Source: Rhipicephalus microplus (taxonomy: Eukaryota > Arthropoda > Arachnida > Ixodida > Ixodidae). From it: DNA of 64,000 nt. The notes under the pieces were generated by a model that was not told the DNA's origin, made no database searches, and was given only the letters and a program-made list of their open reading frames with translations. The translations under genes and the position numbers were made by a program. This document shows, piece by piece, positions 12,092-22,390 of this stretch; the stretch's first letter is position 1; the number at the start of each line of letters is the position of its first letter. The stretch covers positions 79,171,000 to 79,234,999 of the forward strand of contig NC_134700.1 of NCBI RefSeq assembly GCF_043290135.1, written 5' to 3'.

Positions 12092-13321
12092 CTAGTTTCC
12101 CGGTGGCGGAGACGACATTCGTGACCGGCGCCGTGGAGATGGTGACCGAGGTGGACGGGTGGTGGGCGGCGTTAAGCTGCGCACAGATCCGGGCGAATCA
12201 CTCCGGTTGATCGGCTGGTAGGCGTGCCGCTCGTCAGTTGGGTTGGGGGGCCAGTAGGTGTAGTCAGGCCGTTGGCTTCGTTGTGCAAACGTCGCGGATC
12301 TCTGAGGGAATGTCGAACGTGGATTACGTCGCATTGGGCAAAATCGGGCGATATGTCCACGAACACCGCACTGGTAGCAGACGGGCCGTTCACGGGGCAT
12401 AGGGAACGTCGCTGGATGTTGAGGGTACGCGGCGCTCTGTTCCCACTGAGACGCAAAAGGAGGTGGATGGCTGTTGTAGCCGTAACGACTGTGGGGAGCA
12501 TGAGGCGGCTCTACATAAGAAGACGCCGGTGGTGGAGCCCTTAGCTGAGGGCCGCGGTTGGAATAGCTGCGCTCCTCGAAACTCGTAGCATTGATACTTG
12601 TGGACGGTGTATCGCACGGTGGTTCTCGGGCGTTCAAGGGCGCGTAAAGGTGACGACGAAGTTCCTCACGTACAATGAGGCGAATCGTTGACGAAAGGTC
12701 GGTAGGCACGGAGTCTTGGCACACATCGACAGTGGCGACGGTCGTAACATTGGCAAGGCGTCCGAACTTCGTAGTGATGCGGCGAGTCTTCAGGGCCTCA
12801 AACGTTCGGCAGTGCCCAATCACATCGGCCACAGACTCAAGACTCTCCTTGCCGATAAGGAAGTGGTAGACGTCTTCCGCAATTCCTTTGAGAATGTGGC
12901 CCACCTTGTCCTCTTCCGTCATGTTGGTGTCCACACATTTGCACAGTTTCAGTACCTCCTCAATGTAGGTTCTGCATGTCTCACCACAAGCTTGAGCTCT
13001 CTGCGACAACATTTGCTCTGCACGTTTCTTCTTCGTCGCAGGGTCGCCAAAGCACTTCTTGATCTCCTCCATAAACTGGTCCCATGTTGTCAAGGTGTCT
13101 TCGTGATTCTCGAACCACACTAAAGCACTGCCATCGAGAAATAGACCCACGTGGGACAACTGGCTGGCCGCATTCCAGCCATTGGCTCGGCTCACCCGTT
13201 GATAGTGGCTGAGCCATTCTTCAACGTCATCGCCAGGTTTTCCTGTAAATGTGCGTGGCTCTCGGTAGTGGAAAGACGGCGCCCTCGCGACCGGCTGCTG
13301 GATGTCTCCGTCCAAGTTCAT
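12092..13321 (-). CDS. gag: Gypsy Gag polyprotein
   Basis: About 409 codons from the first in-frame ATG (complement of 13,319-13,321). The frame is open upstream to a TAA just inside the 5' leader, but no earlier ATG is present. The N-terminal half resembles the Ty3/gypsy Gag capsid fold (FTGKPGDDVEEWLSHYQR, then SALVWFENH and WDQFMEEIKKCFGDP). A CCHC zinc knuckle (CYQCGVRGHIARFC, about residues 314-327) is followed by a basic, Arg/Ser/Pro-rich tail. Gag would form the cytoplasmic particle and bind element RNA. The stop (TAG, 12,092-12,094) follows a GGGAAAC heptamer directly, with pol in the -1 frame. Confidence 0.93.
   Translation of the reverse strand: MNLDGDIQQPVARAPSFHYREPRTFTGKPGDDVEEWLSHYQRVSRANGWNAASQLSHVGLFLDGSALVWFENHEDTLTTWDQFMEEIKKCFGDPATKKKRAEQMLSQRAQACGETCRTYIEEVLKLCKCVDTNMTEEDKVGHILKGIAEDVYHFLIGKESLESVADVIGHCRTFEALKTRRITTKFGRLANVTTVATVDVCQDSVPTDLSSTIRLIVREELRRHLYAPLNAREPPCDTPSTSINATSFEERSYSNRGPQLRAPPPASSYVEPPHAPHSRYGYNSHPPPFASQWEQSAAYPQHPATFPMPRERPVCYQCGVRGHIARFCPMRRNPRSTFPQRSATFAQRSQRPDYTYWPPNPTDERHAYQPINRSDSPGSVRSLTPPTTRPPRSPSPRRRSRMSSPPPGN
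12095..12101 (-). promoter_or_regulatory. GGGAAAC slippery heptamer, gag-pol -1 frameshift site
   Basis: In the gag frame the end reads G GGA AAC TAG, which fits X XXY YYZ exactly. Slipping back one base gives GGG AAA CTA and enters the pol frame, which has no stop from here to the end of integrase. Confidence 0.85.
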
Positions 13322-13445
13322 ATCTTGAGGTAGTGGTGGCAAGCCCGCTAGTCGACGGCTGCGGCGAAGCTCGTGCTCTTGCGGTTCCGTCGTTAGTAGA
13401 CGGCTGCTCTCCGGTCTCGCTTGACAGTAGCTGGCTTACCCAGCA

Positions 13446-13455
13446 CCTTCCACCA
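13446..13455 (-). other. Candidate primer binding site
   Basis: Four bases inside the 5' LTR the minus strand reads TGGTGGAAGG. It begins with the TGG expected opposite a tRNA 3' CCA. I cannot name the tRNA. Confidence 0.4.
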
Positions 13456-13459
13456 CAAC

Positions 13460-13596
13460 TGTGACGAAGGAACGCGTTTATTTACAGGAAAATGGTTGAG
13501 ATCGGTACAGCTCAGAGCCAGAAACCGGCGACCGAGCTGCTCGTGAGCCAGACCGCTTCTACCTCTTCCTCTTCATCCGCCCATCGAGGTGTGTCA
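13460..13596 (-). repeat. 5' LTR of gypsy element (137 bp)
   Basis: Identical to the 3' LTR at 8,414-8,550. It would hold the promoter and the RNA start. An AATAAA lies on the element strand (complement of 13,477-13,482). Confidence 0.95.
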
Positions 13597-13600
13597 ATAT

Positions 13601-14717
13601 TTTATTCGATGCCTCATGTAAGGTACCTAATACCCATAGGTCCCAGATCATTGGTTTGCTCCGACAAATTGTACAGGAGTGTGCTGATATCCGAGCAATT
13701 GCAGAAAACCAGGGTGGGCGAATGGACGAACTTCGTCACCAGTTGGCCCTGTCGAGACATTCGGCTTCTCTCGGTGCGGCACTCTCGGCTCCTCGGCCTG
13801 TCCAAACGGCCGTGACTTCCGCGGCGGCAGCCGCGCGGAGCACGGCGCGTCCTACCGTGGTCCCGCCCGTTTGGCCTGAGACTTGTTCTCACCCTGTACT
13901 GCCATCCCACTGGTCTGAAATCGCTGACCAACACACAACGCACACCACCAGGCGAGAGCATGAACATATTATGTTTCTAACCCCACTCATTCCGTCTACC
14001 AATCCTGCCAATGAGGGCACGAAGATTATTAAGTCAAACATTGACCCGATGAGGGAAAACATTGGCGAACTGACTATCAGAAAGACACGTCATGGATTAA
14101 CAATATTAACAAACGACCATAACGCTATTACTAGGTTAAAAAATGCACTTGAAAAGAACGCAATCACAAGCATGTCATTGTCAGTCCGATTGCCCCAAAA
14201 GCGAAAACCTCGCGTCAAACTCACTGGTGTAGACTCCGATATTCCAGCCGCCAACATCATCTCACAGCTAAAGATGCGCAATCCGAACCTACATTTAGAC
14301 CCAACCACATGCCGAGTGGCAGTATCGTACAAGGAGCGATCGGGCAACTTCACTCATGTGCTCGAAGTGGATCCTTCCACCTGTCGCTCACTGCTTGCTC
14401 AGGAACGAGTTCTTCTCGGTTGGACAGCATGTAGCGTGAGTGAGGACTTTCATGTGCCATTGTGCACATATTGTGCAACGTACGGCCATACAAGAAAGTC
14501 CTGTCCTGTCGCCAACGAACCTGACAAAGTGGTGTGTACGAAGTGCACGGGTACACATCTTGGCGAAGCATGCACTCTTAGGATGAACGATCCAGGAATT
14601 GTTTGCAACGAATGCCAAAAGGTCGCAAAACCTAGTTCTCATCCAACTGGACACGAAATGTGTCCTATATTACGAGAACGTGTCGCCCGCATGAGGGCCA
14701 GAACAGACTATGGATAA
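13601..14717 (+). pseudogene. E_A ORF1, remaining part (Gag-like zinc-knuckle protein)
   Basis: Continues the frame broken by the gypsy element. It encodes about 370 residues with an Ala/Pro-rich linker (SAAAAARSTARPT), a basic region, and a C-terminal cluster of zinc-binding motifs: CTYCATYGHTRKSC, CTKCTGTHLGEAC and a CNEC...HEMC motif. This arrangement is typical of ORF1 of R1-like elements, which binds element RNA. There is no stop or frameshift until TAA at 14,715-14,717. It is broken only by the insertion, whereas E_B and E_C carry frameshifts. Confidence 0.85.
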
Positions 14718-15093
14718 TCCAGGAGGCGTGTACATCAAAGAAGGACGCAGCGGCCTCTATAACGTGCAGTGTTATTTACGATTTCCTGCATTAGTGCCCG
14801 CATCCTTTTCGACTCATTTATATGGATCACATGGAGGTTGCTGCTTTTGCCGCTATTCTTCTAATTACGGCATATTCATACACGAAATTACACCATATGA
14901 CACACACTTACAAGTAACTGCACATCCCACAAAATTACACGATATTTGTTTCCTCAAGATATTTGCTAGTTGCGCGGGTCACACTGCAATACATGAAAAA
15001 AGGCTCCTTACAGCTTTTCGCATTTTTGTTTTAGGAAAGGCGTTGCGCTTGTTATTTAAAATTGATCAGAACTATCATGACTCACAGCAATAA
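14710..15093 (+). other. Inter-ORF open frame (127 codons) between ORF1 and ORF2
   Basis: It starts in an ATGGATAA overlap with the ORF1 stop and runs past the ORF2 start. The same frame is open in E_B (22,024-22,407) and E_C (29,324-29,707), although both main ORFs are broken there. No motif is recognisable. A-versus-B differences change about 15 of 127 residues, which argues against strong protein constraint. It is probably an inter-ORF spacer that happens to be open. Confidence 0.3.
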
Positions 15094-18000
15094 CTTAAAA
15101 TTTTTACAGGCTAATCTAGACCATACACGTGATGCCACAAAATTATTGATAGAACACATGACGCAACAACACTTCAATTTCGCCTTCGTGTGTGACCCGC
15201 ACATCCGCGCAGGCACTGTTCAAGGCATACCACACACCATAACAAAGTTCCACGCACCAAACAATCCTCGCGTCATGCTTCTAGTGCACTACACTAATTT
15301 TGACTTTTTCCCTTTACACGTAACAGATTTGGTTGTTGCAGTAAAGTGTGAAAGCCTTGACCAAACATTAATACTGATTGCTGTGTATGCACCGCCGCAA
15401 AGACCTATTGACCCAGTTCTGGATGAGTTGCAATGTGTAGTTTCATTGATTACAGATTGTACTGTCATCATAGCCGGAGATTTCAATTCTAAGCATAGAA
15501 TGTGGGGGCCAGCTATAGGGGATGTTCGAGGCTCTCAAGTAGTCCAATTCGTGACGGCGAATGACTTAGTCATATTGAACAACCCCAACTCCCCTCCAAC
15601 TTTCACAACTCCGTATGCAGATTCATGGATAGATTTAACCATGGTTTCGCATGACCTCACTCGCGATGCTTACCATTGGAAGGTTCTCCAAATTCCTACT
15701 CTCTCGGACCACAACTACATTGAATTCTCGTTTTCGCAAGCACATACCAGCAGTGCTAAACGATTGACTAATCTAGGAAGAACGAAAATTCTTAACAAAT
15801 TAAAGGACGATACTTGGTTCACAAAGATACTCGGCTGCAACATTGGGTCACCTGAAGCCCTAAACATGGTTATAGACAAGTTTTATGCGATATACTCCGC
15901 TTTAAGCCAACGTTGCTCAAGACGCATAACATCGCGTAGTAATTTAGGTAATGGTTGGTGGACACCAGAATTGACTATTGAACGTAAGCGTGTTCGGGCT
16001 ATGCGACGACGATACCAGCGAACAGCTGACCCCGTTCTTCGAGACATGTATCGACAATTATACGTTGATGCATTCTCAACCTACAAGGACAAAATCAGGA
16101 AAGCAAAATCATCGTTTGATAAAGACATTTGTGACTTTCTCACTAAGAAATGTTTATATGTTGATGTTCTCAAAACCGCATTTCAAAAACAGCACCAAGT
16201 AACTTTTCTTCCTCCTCTAGATTTACCTAACGGCACTCGCACAGCTTCTGTAATGGAGTCCGCCCGGCTACTACTCGATACATTGGTAGTAGTGGACAGC
16301 TGTTCTGAAGATAACATGCACCACACTATCATGCGTAACATTGCGGCTAGTCCTTACCCGTGGCATACTTTTGACTCTCCTTTTACAATATCTGAGATAG
16401 AGTGCGCGATGAAACAGGGTAACTCACACTCTGCCCCTGGACACGACGGATTAACCTACTCGTTCATTAAAGGATTATTTGAATACCATCCTCAATTTTT
16501 CTATTTTATCTTCAACACCGCCTTAAGAATCGGACACTTCCCACAGGCTTGGAGAAGAGGGAAAGTAATATTCATACCAAAGCCAGGACGTCCGCTCAAT
16601 TCGCCTAATGCATATAGACCAATAGTTATGAACTCTGTATTAAGTAAAGTATTAGAAAGACTCTTAAATGCTCGTCTGTATTATTTCCTGCACAATAATA
16701 ATCTTCTTCACAATAATCAATACGGTTTTACGCACAATAAAAGTGCTACTTTAGCACTATACACAATGCGAAGCAAATTGGCTGCATACAAGGCAGCCAA
16801 ACTTCCTACCATACTCATATCGCTTGATTTTGTTGGAGCATTCGATAGTGTTTGGCATCCGTCAGTCTTGAACTTTTTACGCAAGCACAGGTGTCCACAA
16901 AACTTGTACTTTCTACTCGAATCCTTTTTATCGAACCGCACTGTAACTTTTTCAACCAACGTTGCAGAAGAGACAGTTCGTACAACGATTGGCAGCCCAC
17001 AAGGATCCCCTATCAGTCCGCTACTGTGGAACATAGTAATATACAGCTTACTCAATCTTCCCGTGCCACCCGACGTACACATACAGGCGTACGCGGATGA
17101 TACCATCATTGTTATCACAGATAAGTCAAGACTCCGATTACAAGCAAAGGCTGAGCATGTCCTGGCTTTGGTATCTGGTTGGGCACGAGAACAAAAAGTT
17201 ACCGTAAGCGCCGAGAAGTCGTTCTTCGTGTTCTTTAATAACGGACACATGGATACATCAAAACGCTGCCCATCTATCCGCATGGATGGCATTTTTCTCA
17301 AACACAAGAAAGAAATTAAGATTCTAGGCGTATTATTTGACCCCTCTTTAAATTTTCATGCCCACATTGACTATATTAAAGGAAAGGCTGAAGCGTCCAC
17401 GTCCCGGCTCCTCGCATTTGTTAAATCGCACCGTTCATTAAAAAGTACACTCATTAGACGACTCTACCGTCAAGTGATATTGCCCTCTCTCACGTATGCA
17501 TCTCCGGTATGGTGGCCTATGTTCCCATCAAAATTCATTAGGGCGCGAGTTTTATCAGTTCAGCGAACCGTCTTAATTTCCTTAACAGGTGCATTTTACA
17601 CCACACGTACGTCATCCCTACAGATTCTCGCTAACTCGCCTCCGTTACCACTAGAGTTGGACAGACCATCTGCAGAATTTTCCTTATTTATACTCCTGAA
17701 CGTAACTTATTATGGTGTAAAAACATTCAAACCGGCTGACATACTATATCCATGCAGTCCGTGGGCTCATCACCCCAGTAAAAAATGTAAATTTACTTTC
17801 ACTAAACTCTCACCATCAGAAGAAGCGGTTATTTTCAAAGCAAAAGCCATTCACGTATACACTGACGGCTCATACACGTCCTACGCGGCGGGTGCGGCAT
17901 ATATTGCTTTGACAAAGGATGGAAAAATTATAACTGTTAGAAATCTTCAGATCCGCAACGCTTCAAGCGCATACGACACGGAATTAATAGCATTCCAAGA

Positions 18001-18151
18001 AGCCCTTCATTTCGTCTTTACAAACAACTTTAACACGCCAGCCCACATTTACACAGACTGTCTATCGCTTCTAATGAAGCTTTCAAGTCTCACTGATAAC
18101 GATGAAAGAATTCGGAACATTAAGCTGCTTCTTAACCATATAATCTCGTGA
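15077..18151 (+). CDS. E_A ORF2: endonuclease, reverse transcriptase, RNase H
   Basis: The start is the ATG of MTHSNNLKFLQANLD, which fits the EN domain start. The endonuclease (about residues 1-230) contains AGDFNSKHRMWG, SWIDLT and LSDHN. The RT (about 410-700) contains LISLDFVGAFDSVW, GSPQGSPISPLLWN and YADD at about 672. The RNase H has YTDGS at about 928 and DTELIAF. The frame stops at TGA 18,149-18,151, where E_C and E_D have TCA, so a serine codon became a stop. Homologous sequence continues to 18,700 with a second stop (TAA near 18,314) and includes the last RNase H motifs and a Cys-His motif (CGAPCLSEQHYFNEC). It would make the nick and copy the RNA by target-primed reverse transcription. 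The best-preserved ORF2 in the window, but C-terminally broken. Confidence 0.9.
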   Translation: MTHSNNLKFLQANLDHTRDATKLLIEHMTQQHFNFAFVCDPHIRAGTVQGIPHTITKFHAPNNPRVMLLVHYTNFDFFPLHVTDLVVAVKCESLDQTLILIAVYAPPQRPIDPVLDELQCVVSLITDCTVIIAGDFNSKHRMWGPAIGDVRGSQVVQFVTANDLVILNNPNSPPTFTTPYADSWIDLTMVSHDLTRDAYHWKVLQIPTLSDHNYIEFSFSQAHTSSAKRLTNLGRTKILNKLKDDTWFTKILGCNIGSPEALNMVIDKFYAIYSALSQRCSRRITSRSNLGNGWWTPELTIERKRVRAMRRRYQRTADPVLRDMYRQLYVDAFSTYKDKIRKAKSSFDKDICDFLTKKCLYVDVLKTAFQKQHQVTFLPPLDLPNGTRTASVMESARLLLDTLVVVDSCSEDNMHHTIMRNIAASPYPWHTFDSPFTISEIECAMKQGNSHSAPGHDGLTYSFIKGLFEYHPQFFYFIFNTALRIGHFPQAWRRGKVIFIPKPGRPLNSPNAYRPIVMNSVLSKVLERLLNARLYYFLHNNNLLHNNQYGFTHNKSATLALYTMRSKLAAYKAAKLPTILISLDFVGAFDSVWHPSVLNFLRKHRCPQNLYFLLESFLSNRTVTFSTNVAEETVRTTIGSPQGSPISPLLWNIVIYSLLNLPVPPDVHIQAYADDTIIVITDKSRLRLQAKAEHVLALVSGWAREQKVTVSAEKSFFVFFNNGHMDTSKRCPSIRMDGIFLKHKKEIKILGVLFDPSLNFHAHIDYIKGKAEASTSRLLAFVKSHRSLKSTLIRRLYRQVILPSLTYASPVWWPMFPSKFIRARVLSVQRTVLISLTGAFYTTRTSSLQILANSPPLPLELDRPSAEFSLFILLNVTYYGVKTFKPADILYPCSPWAHHPSKKCKFTFTKLSPSEEAVIFKAKAIHVYTDGSYTSYAAGAAYIALTKDGKIITVRNLQIRNASSAYDTELIAFQEALHFVFTNNFNTPAHIYTDCLSLLMKLSSLTDNDERIRNIKLLLNHIIS

Positions 18152-18700
18152 GGCAAAATTATAAAAATGTTTCATGTACCTCGCCATATGGGAATTTTGG
18201 GAAATGAGCTAGCTGACGCTGCAGCTGCATTAGGAGGGAAATCAGGCTTCGTGCGTTACGCCAAAATATCTATTCGGTCAGTACGAACTCAGTTTCATAA
18301 AATCTTGAATTCATAATGGCACACCCATTGGCAGACTGAGGGACCTGAGACAACGCTATTTCATTTGATCACAAGTCCGTACAAAATTCCTCAATGGTTC
18401 CCGCCTCCTAAAAACCTAACACACTTATTACCTGGTCACGGACACTTTCAGTATTATCTTCATCGATTCAATATAACTGCATCGGACAGGTATATGTGCG
18501 GTGCACCTTGCTTGAGCGAACAACACTACTTTAATGAATGCCCAAACACACAACACATTGTGACCCATTTACGTGTGCCCAAAAGTGATACAACACTACC
18601 TGCGCATTATTATGGGCTATTGACCAATAGAAAATCTCGCGCGTATCTACTTCAGTTAGTGACTGTCATGCGCAACTCTGTTTCTATGACATCCACATGA
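18152..18700 (+). pseudogene. E_A ORF2 C-terminal remnant (RNase H end and Cys-His motif)
   Basis: In frame with ORF2 after the TGA. It holds the RNase H His region (VPRHMG, where E_C and E_D have VPGH), NELADAAA, a TAA near 18,314, then the zinc motif and the terminal VSMTST. It ends at the same place as the ORF2 end in E_B, E_C and E_D. Confidence 0.8.
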
Positions 18701-19206
18701 CACGTATTAGCTACCAACACTTTATCAGGACGTCGCTTCATACTCCGAATCACCTCCATATCACAACTTTTGCGTGAGTGCTCTCGATTACAGTCGCAGT
18801 TATGCCAACAAAGGTGGGGGAAAACCTCGGCGACTGATAACGATAGCATCACTGCTCCATTTTCCCTAAGTACTCGAACCATAGGATTCGCAACGCTTGC
18901 GCAAGTACCTAATCCTGCCCCCCCCCCCCCCCTTTTTTTTTAAAGCTTGTTACTATATCGAATGGCGCCTTGTCTAAGTTCGCAGCGGCAAACAGGCTGC
19001 CCAAGGTTCCCTGCTGCATCGCTGGTTGGAACGACAGCCCGACGTGCCTGGCTACATGACTCCTGGTGAAGAAATGGGCTTCGACATCACAGAGGCCACT
19101 GCTACCATCCTCGTCAACGTTTAACCATCCTAGACCACTGGCTCGCATCCCACTTCGTTGTTTGTTTTTGGACTTTCTGCATTCAACGACAATGCATTTA
19201 TAATAA

Positions 19207-19207
<1 letters not shown>
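18701..19207 (+). other. E_A 3' UTR
   Basis: About 500 bp shared by all E copies, with a C-run followed by a T-run (about 18,919-18,942) whose length varies between copies. It ends ataataaa, an AATAAA signal lying directly against CA repeat. Confidence 0.75.
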
Positions 19208-19238
<31 letters not shown>

Positions 19239-19256
19239 ACACACACACACACACAC
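19208..19256. repeat. Short CA tract between E_A and Z_A
   Basis: CA/CG tract of about 49 bp at the E 3' end. The equivalent tract is 46 bp in E_B, about 122 in E_C and about 80 in E_D. Confidence 0.9.
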
Positions 19257-19537
19257 GAACTCCAAAAACTCAAGTGGGGGAAATACACTGCTGCTGCATA
19301 TCGACCTGCTCATTCCTGAGAAGCTAACTAGTTTATTTATTACAGTTTCATGCTGCACTCACTAGGTTTTACCCATGTTATTTTTTAACTAATTGGCTTG
19401 TTCAAATAAAAATAAAAATTTGGGAACTTTCCCCTCTTCATTTATGTTAGATTGGCTTGAGCCTGTTATACCTCCTGGTGGTACGGGCTACCCCCTTTTT
19501 CCTTTTAGTTATTTTTACATATAGGCGGCGGAAAAAG
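19257..19537 (+). repeat. Unit Z_A
   Basis: About 280 bp from gaactccaaaaactcaagtg to the purine-rich end gcggcggaaaaag. Five copies (also 26,561, 34,444, 48,900 and 49,509). The copy at 49,509 has no E next to it, so Z is a separate unit and not simply the E 3' end. It holds an AATAAAAATAAAAATTT stretch but no coding frame. Confidence 0.75.
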
Positions 19538-20407
19538 CACACACACACGCACACACACACACACGCGCGCTCATACGCGATGTATACACAGACACACACA
19601 CACGCATACACATACACGCGCGCACACGCACACGCACACACACACGCACACACACACACACACACACACACGCGATGCACACACGCGCGCACACGCACAC
19701 ACACACAGACACACACGCACACACACACGCACAAGCAAACACACGCGCACGCACACACACACACGCGCGCGCACACGCACACGCTCACATACACACAAGC
19801 ACACACACACATGCACACGCACGCACACACACACAGATCCAGATGCACACACATGCGCGCAAACACGCGATGCACACACGCACACACACACGTGCGCGCA
19901 CACGCACACGTACATGCACACGCACACACGCAGACACACTTACACACACACACATACGCACACACACACACGCACACACGCGATGCACACACGCGCGCAC
20001 ACGCACACGAACACGCGCGCACACACGCACACGCACACACGAACACTTACACACACGCACACACACGCGCACACACACACGAACACACACGCACACCCAC
20101 ACGCACACAAACACACACACGCGCGCGCGCACGCGCACACGCACACACACACACACACACACAGACACACAGACGCGCACACACACGCGCTAAAACACAC
20201 ACGCGCACACACACGCGCTAAAACACACACGCACACACGCACGCACACGCACACACATGAACACGCACAACGCACACGCGCTAACACACACACAGGCACA
20301 CGCACACGCACACGCACACACACACATAAACGCGCACACACACACACACACGCGCGCGCGCACACCTAGACACATACACACGCACACACACACGCGCACC
20401 ACACACA
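19538..20407. repeat. CA microsatellite array 5
   Basis: CA/CG array of about 870 bp. It is almost identical, including rare variants (agatccagatgc, two cgcgctaaaac), to the array at 26,842-27,707. The two are the same array duplicated. Confidence 0.95.
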
Positions 20408-20647
20408 CGACGACGACGAAGAAAGAGAAGAGGCTTGACGCACACAGGCTCCACTCTTTTGCTGCAAAAGGTCAGCTATTCTGTCTTCCGGCTCTCTGAA
20501 TTAATTCTGGGGTTGCTTTCGAACACCTTGGGATTCCGTTCGACACCGACTCGAGGCTCTCTCAGTGGCCATTCTGTCGCAAATACCAGTCGTACTATAG
20601 GCCACCGGCTGCCGGTTCCAACATGGCTGGCTCATACCCGCTCGGGT

Positions 20648-22008
20648 ATGTCTGAGCCAGAGGCCGTTTCTGTACAGCCTCCGATGGCAGGCAGTCACCC
20701 TGGTCCGGGGGATTCGCCTCGATCGAATGGTTCGACATTTTCGCCGGACGGGGACAGGGCGCCGCTCGATGTAGATTTGCAGAATGCGCCAGTTACTTCC
20801 ATTCCCGCAATCCCCGACGTTCCCGACATCCAGTTGCCCGCTGCAGCGGGTGGTCAAATGACGCAAGCTTCTTTTCATCGCGTGATCGGACATCGGAAAC
20901 AGATCCACGATATTTTATTCGATGCCTCATGTAAGGTACCTGACACCCATAGGTCCCAGATCATTGGTTTGCTCCGACAAATTGTACAGGAGTGTGCTGA
21001 TATCCGAGCAATTGTAGAAAACCAGGCTGGGCGAATGGACGAACTTCGTCACCAGTTGAACTTGTCGAAACATGCGGCTTCTCTCGGTGCGCCACTCTCG
21101 GCTCCTCGGCCTGTCAAAACGGCCGTGACTTATGCGGCGGCAGCCGCGCGGAGCACGGCGCGTCCTACCGCGGTCCCGCCCGTTATGCCTGAGACTTGTT
21201 CTCGCCCTGTACTGCCATCGCACTGGTCTGAAATCGCTGACCAACACACAACGCACGCCACCAGGCGAGAGCATGAACATATTATGTTTCTAACCCCACT
21301 CATTCCGTCTACCAATCCTGCCAATGAGGTCACGAAGATTAATAAGTCAAACATTGACCCTATTAAAGAAAACATTGGCGAACTGACTATCGAAAGACAC
21401 GTCATGGATTAAAAATATTAACAAACGACCATAACGCTATTACTAGGTTAAAAAATGTACTTGAAAAGAACGCAATCACAAGCATGCCATTGTCAGTCCG
21501 ATTGCCCCAAAAGCGAAAACCTCGCGTCAAACTCACTGGTGTAGACTCCGATATTCCAGCCGCCAACATCATCTCACAGCTAAACATGCGCAATCCGAAC
21601 CTACATTTAGACCCAACCACATGCCGAGTGGCAGTATCGTACAAGGAGCGATCGGGCAACTTCACTCATGTGCTCGAAGTGGATCCTTCCACCTGTCGCT
21701 CACTGCTTGCTCAGGAACGAGTTCTTCTCGGTTGGACAGCATGTAGCGTGAGTGAGGACTTTCATGTGCCATTGTGCACATATTGTGCAACGTACGGCCA
21801 TACAAGAAAGTCCTGTCCTGTCGCCAACGAACCTGACAAAGTGGTGTGTACGAAGTGCACGGGTACACATCTTGGCGAAGCATGCACTCTTAGGATGAAC
21901 GATCCAGGAATTGTTTGCAACGAATGCCAAAAGGTCGCAAGACCTAGTTCTCATCCAACTGGACACGAAATGTGTGTCCTATATTACGAGAACGTGTCGC
22001 CCGCATGA
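20648..22008 (+). pseudogene. E_B ORF1 (Gag-like), frameshifted
   Basis: Same ATG context as E_A. A one-base deletion near 21,391 (atcgaaag against atcagaaag in E_A) moves the frame to an early stop at 21,410-21,412. The remaining frame, with the three zinc motifs, is readable from about 21,418. Two extra bases near 21,971 (gtgtgtcc) shift the end again. E_C carries the same lesions, so they predate the duplication. Confidence 0.88.
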
Positions 22009-22390
22009 GGGCCAGAACAGACTATGGATAATCCAGGAGGCGCGTACATCAAAGAAGGACGCAGCGGCCTCTATAACGTGCAGTGTTATTTACGGTTTCT
22101 TGCATTAGTGCCCGCATCCTTTTCGACTCATTTTTATGGGCCACATGGAGGTCGCTGCTTTTGCCGCTATTCTTCTATTTATGGCATATTCATACCCGAA
22201 ATTACACCATATGACACACACTTACAAGTAACTACACATTCCACAAAATTATACGATATTTCTTTCCTCAAGATATTTGCTGGTTGCGCGGGTCACACTG
22301 CATTACATGAAAAAAGGCTTCTTACAGCTTTTCGCATTTTTGTTTTAGGAAAGGCATTGCGCTTGTTATTTAAAATTGATCAGAACTATC

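Larger units (their letters stand above)
8414..13596 (-). mobile_element. Ty3/gypsy LTR retrotransposon, young and structurally complete
   Basis: 5,183 bp on the minus strand inside E_A ORF1. Two 137-bp LTRs (8,414-8,550 and 13,460-13,596) are identical in every base I compared and have TG...CA ends. The 4-bp target duplication atat lies at 8,410-8,413 and 13,597-13,600; the uninterrupted E_B sequence has a single copy (cacgatattttattcg). Gag and Pol are both open, with the order protease, RT, RNase H, integrase that defines Ty3/gypsy. No env frame exists: pol stops 36 bp from the 3' LTR. Identical LTRs mean recent insertion, and nothing visible rules out activity. Confidence 0.96.
7900..19207 (+). 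mobile_element. E_A: R1-like non-LTR retrotransposon, interrupted by a gypsy element
   Basis: Longest copy of the E family. Order: 5' UTR, ORF1 (zinc-knuckle Gag-like), inter-ORF region, ORF2 (apurinic-like endonuclease, reverse transcriptase, RNase H, C-terminal Cys-His motif), 3' UTR ending in ataataaa directly against CA repeat. Without the 5,183-bp LTR element at 8,414-13,596 it is about 6.1 kb. EN and RT features (LQANLDHTRDAT, AGDFNSKHRMWG, SWIDLT, LSDHNYIEF) fit the R1/LOA side of the non-LTR tree. R1-clade families known as Mino and Waldo target AC-type microsatellites, which matches the setting here. The clade call is by eye only. Confidence 0.85.

Noticed and set aside
9620..13464. 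Several + strand frames of 60-135 codons opposite the gypsy genes
   Set aside because: They are antisense shadows of gag and pol, with no start context or motif of their own.
8414..13596. Endogenous retrovirus with envelope gene
   Set aside because: Only 36 bp separate the pol stop from the 3' LTR, and no further open frame exists. It is an env-less Ty3/gypsy retrotransposon.
18919..18942. C-run and T-run in the E 3' UTR as a regulatory element
   Set aside because: Its length varies freely between copies (and is easily mis-sequenced), with no other conserved signal around it.
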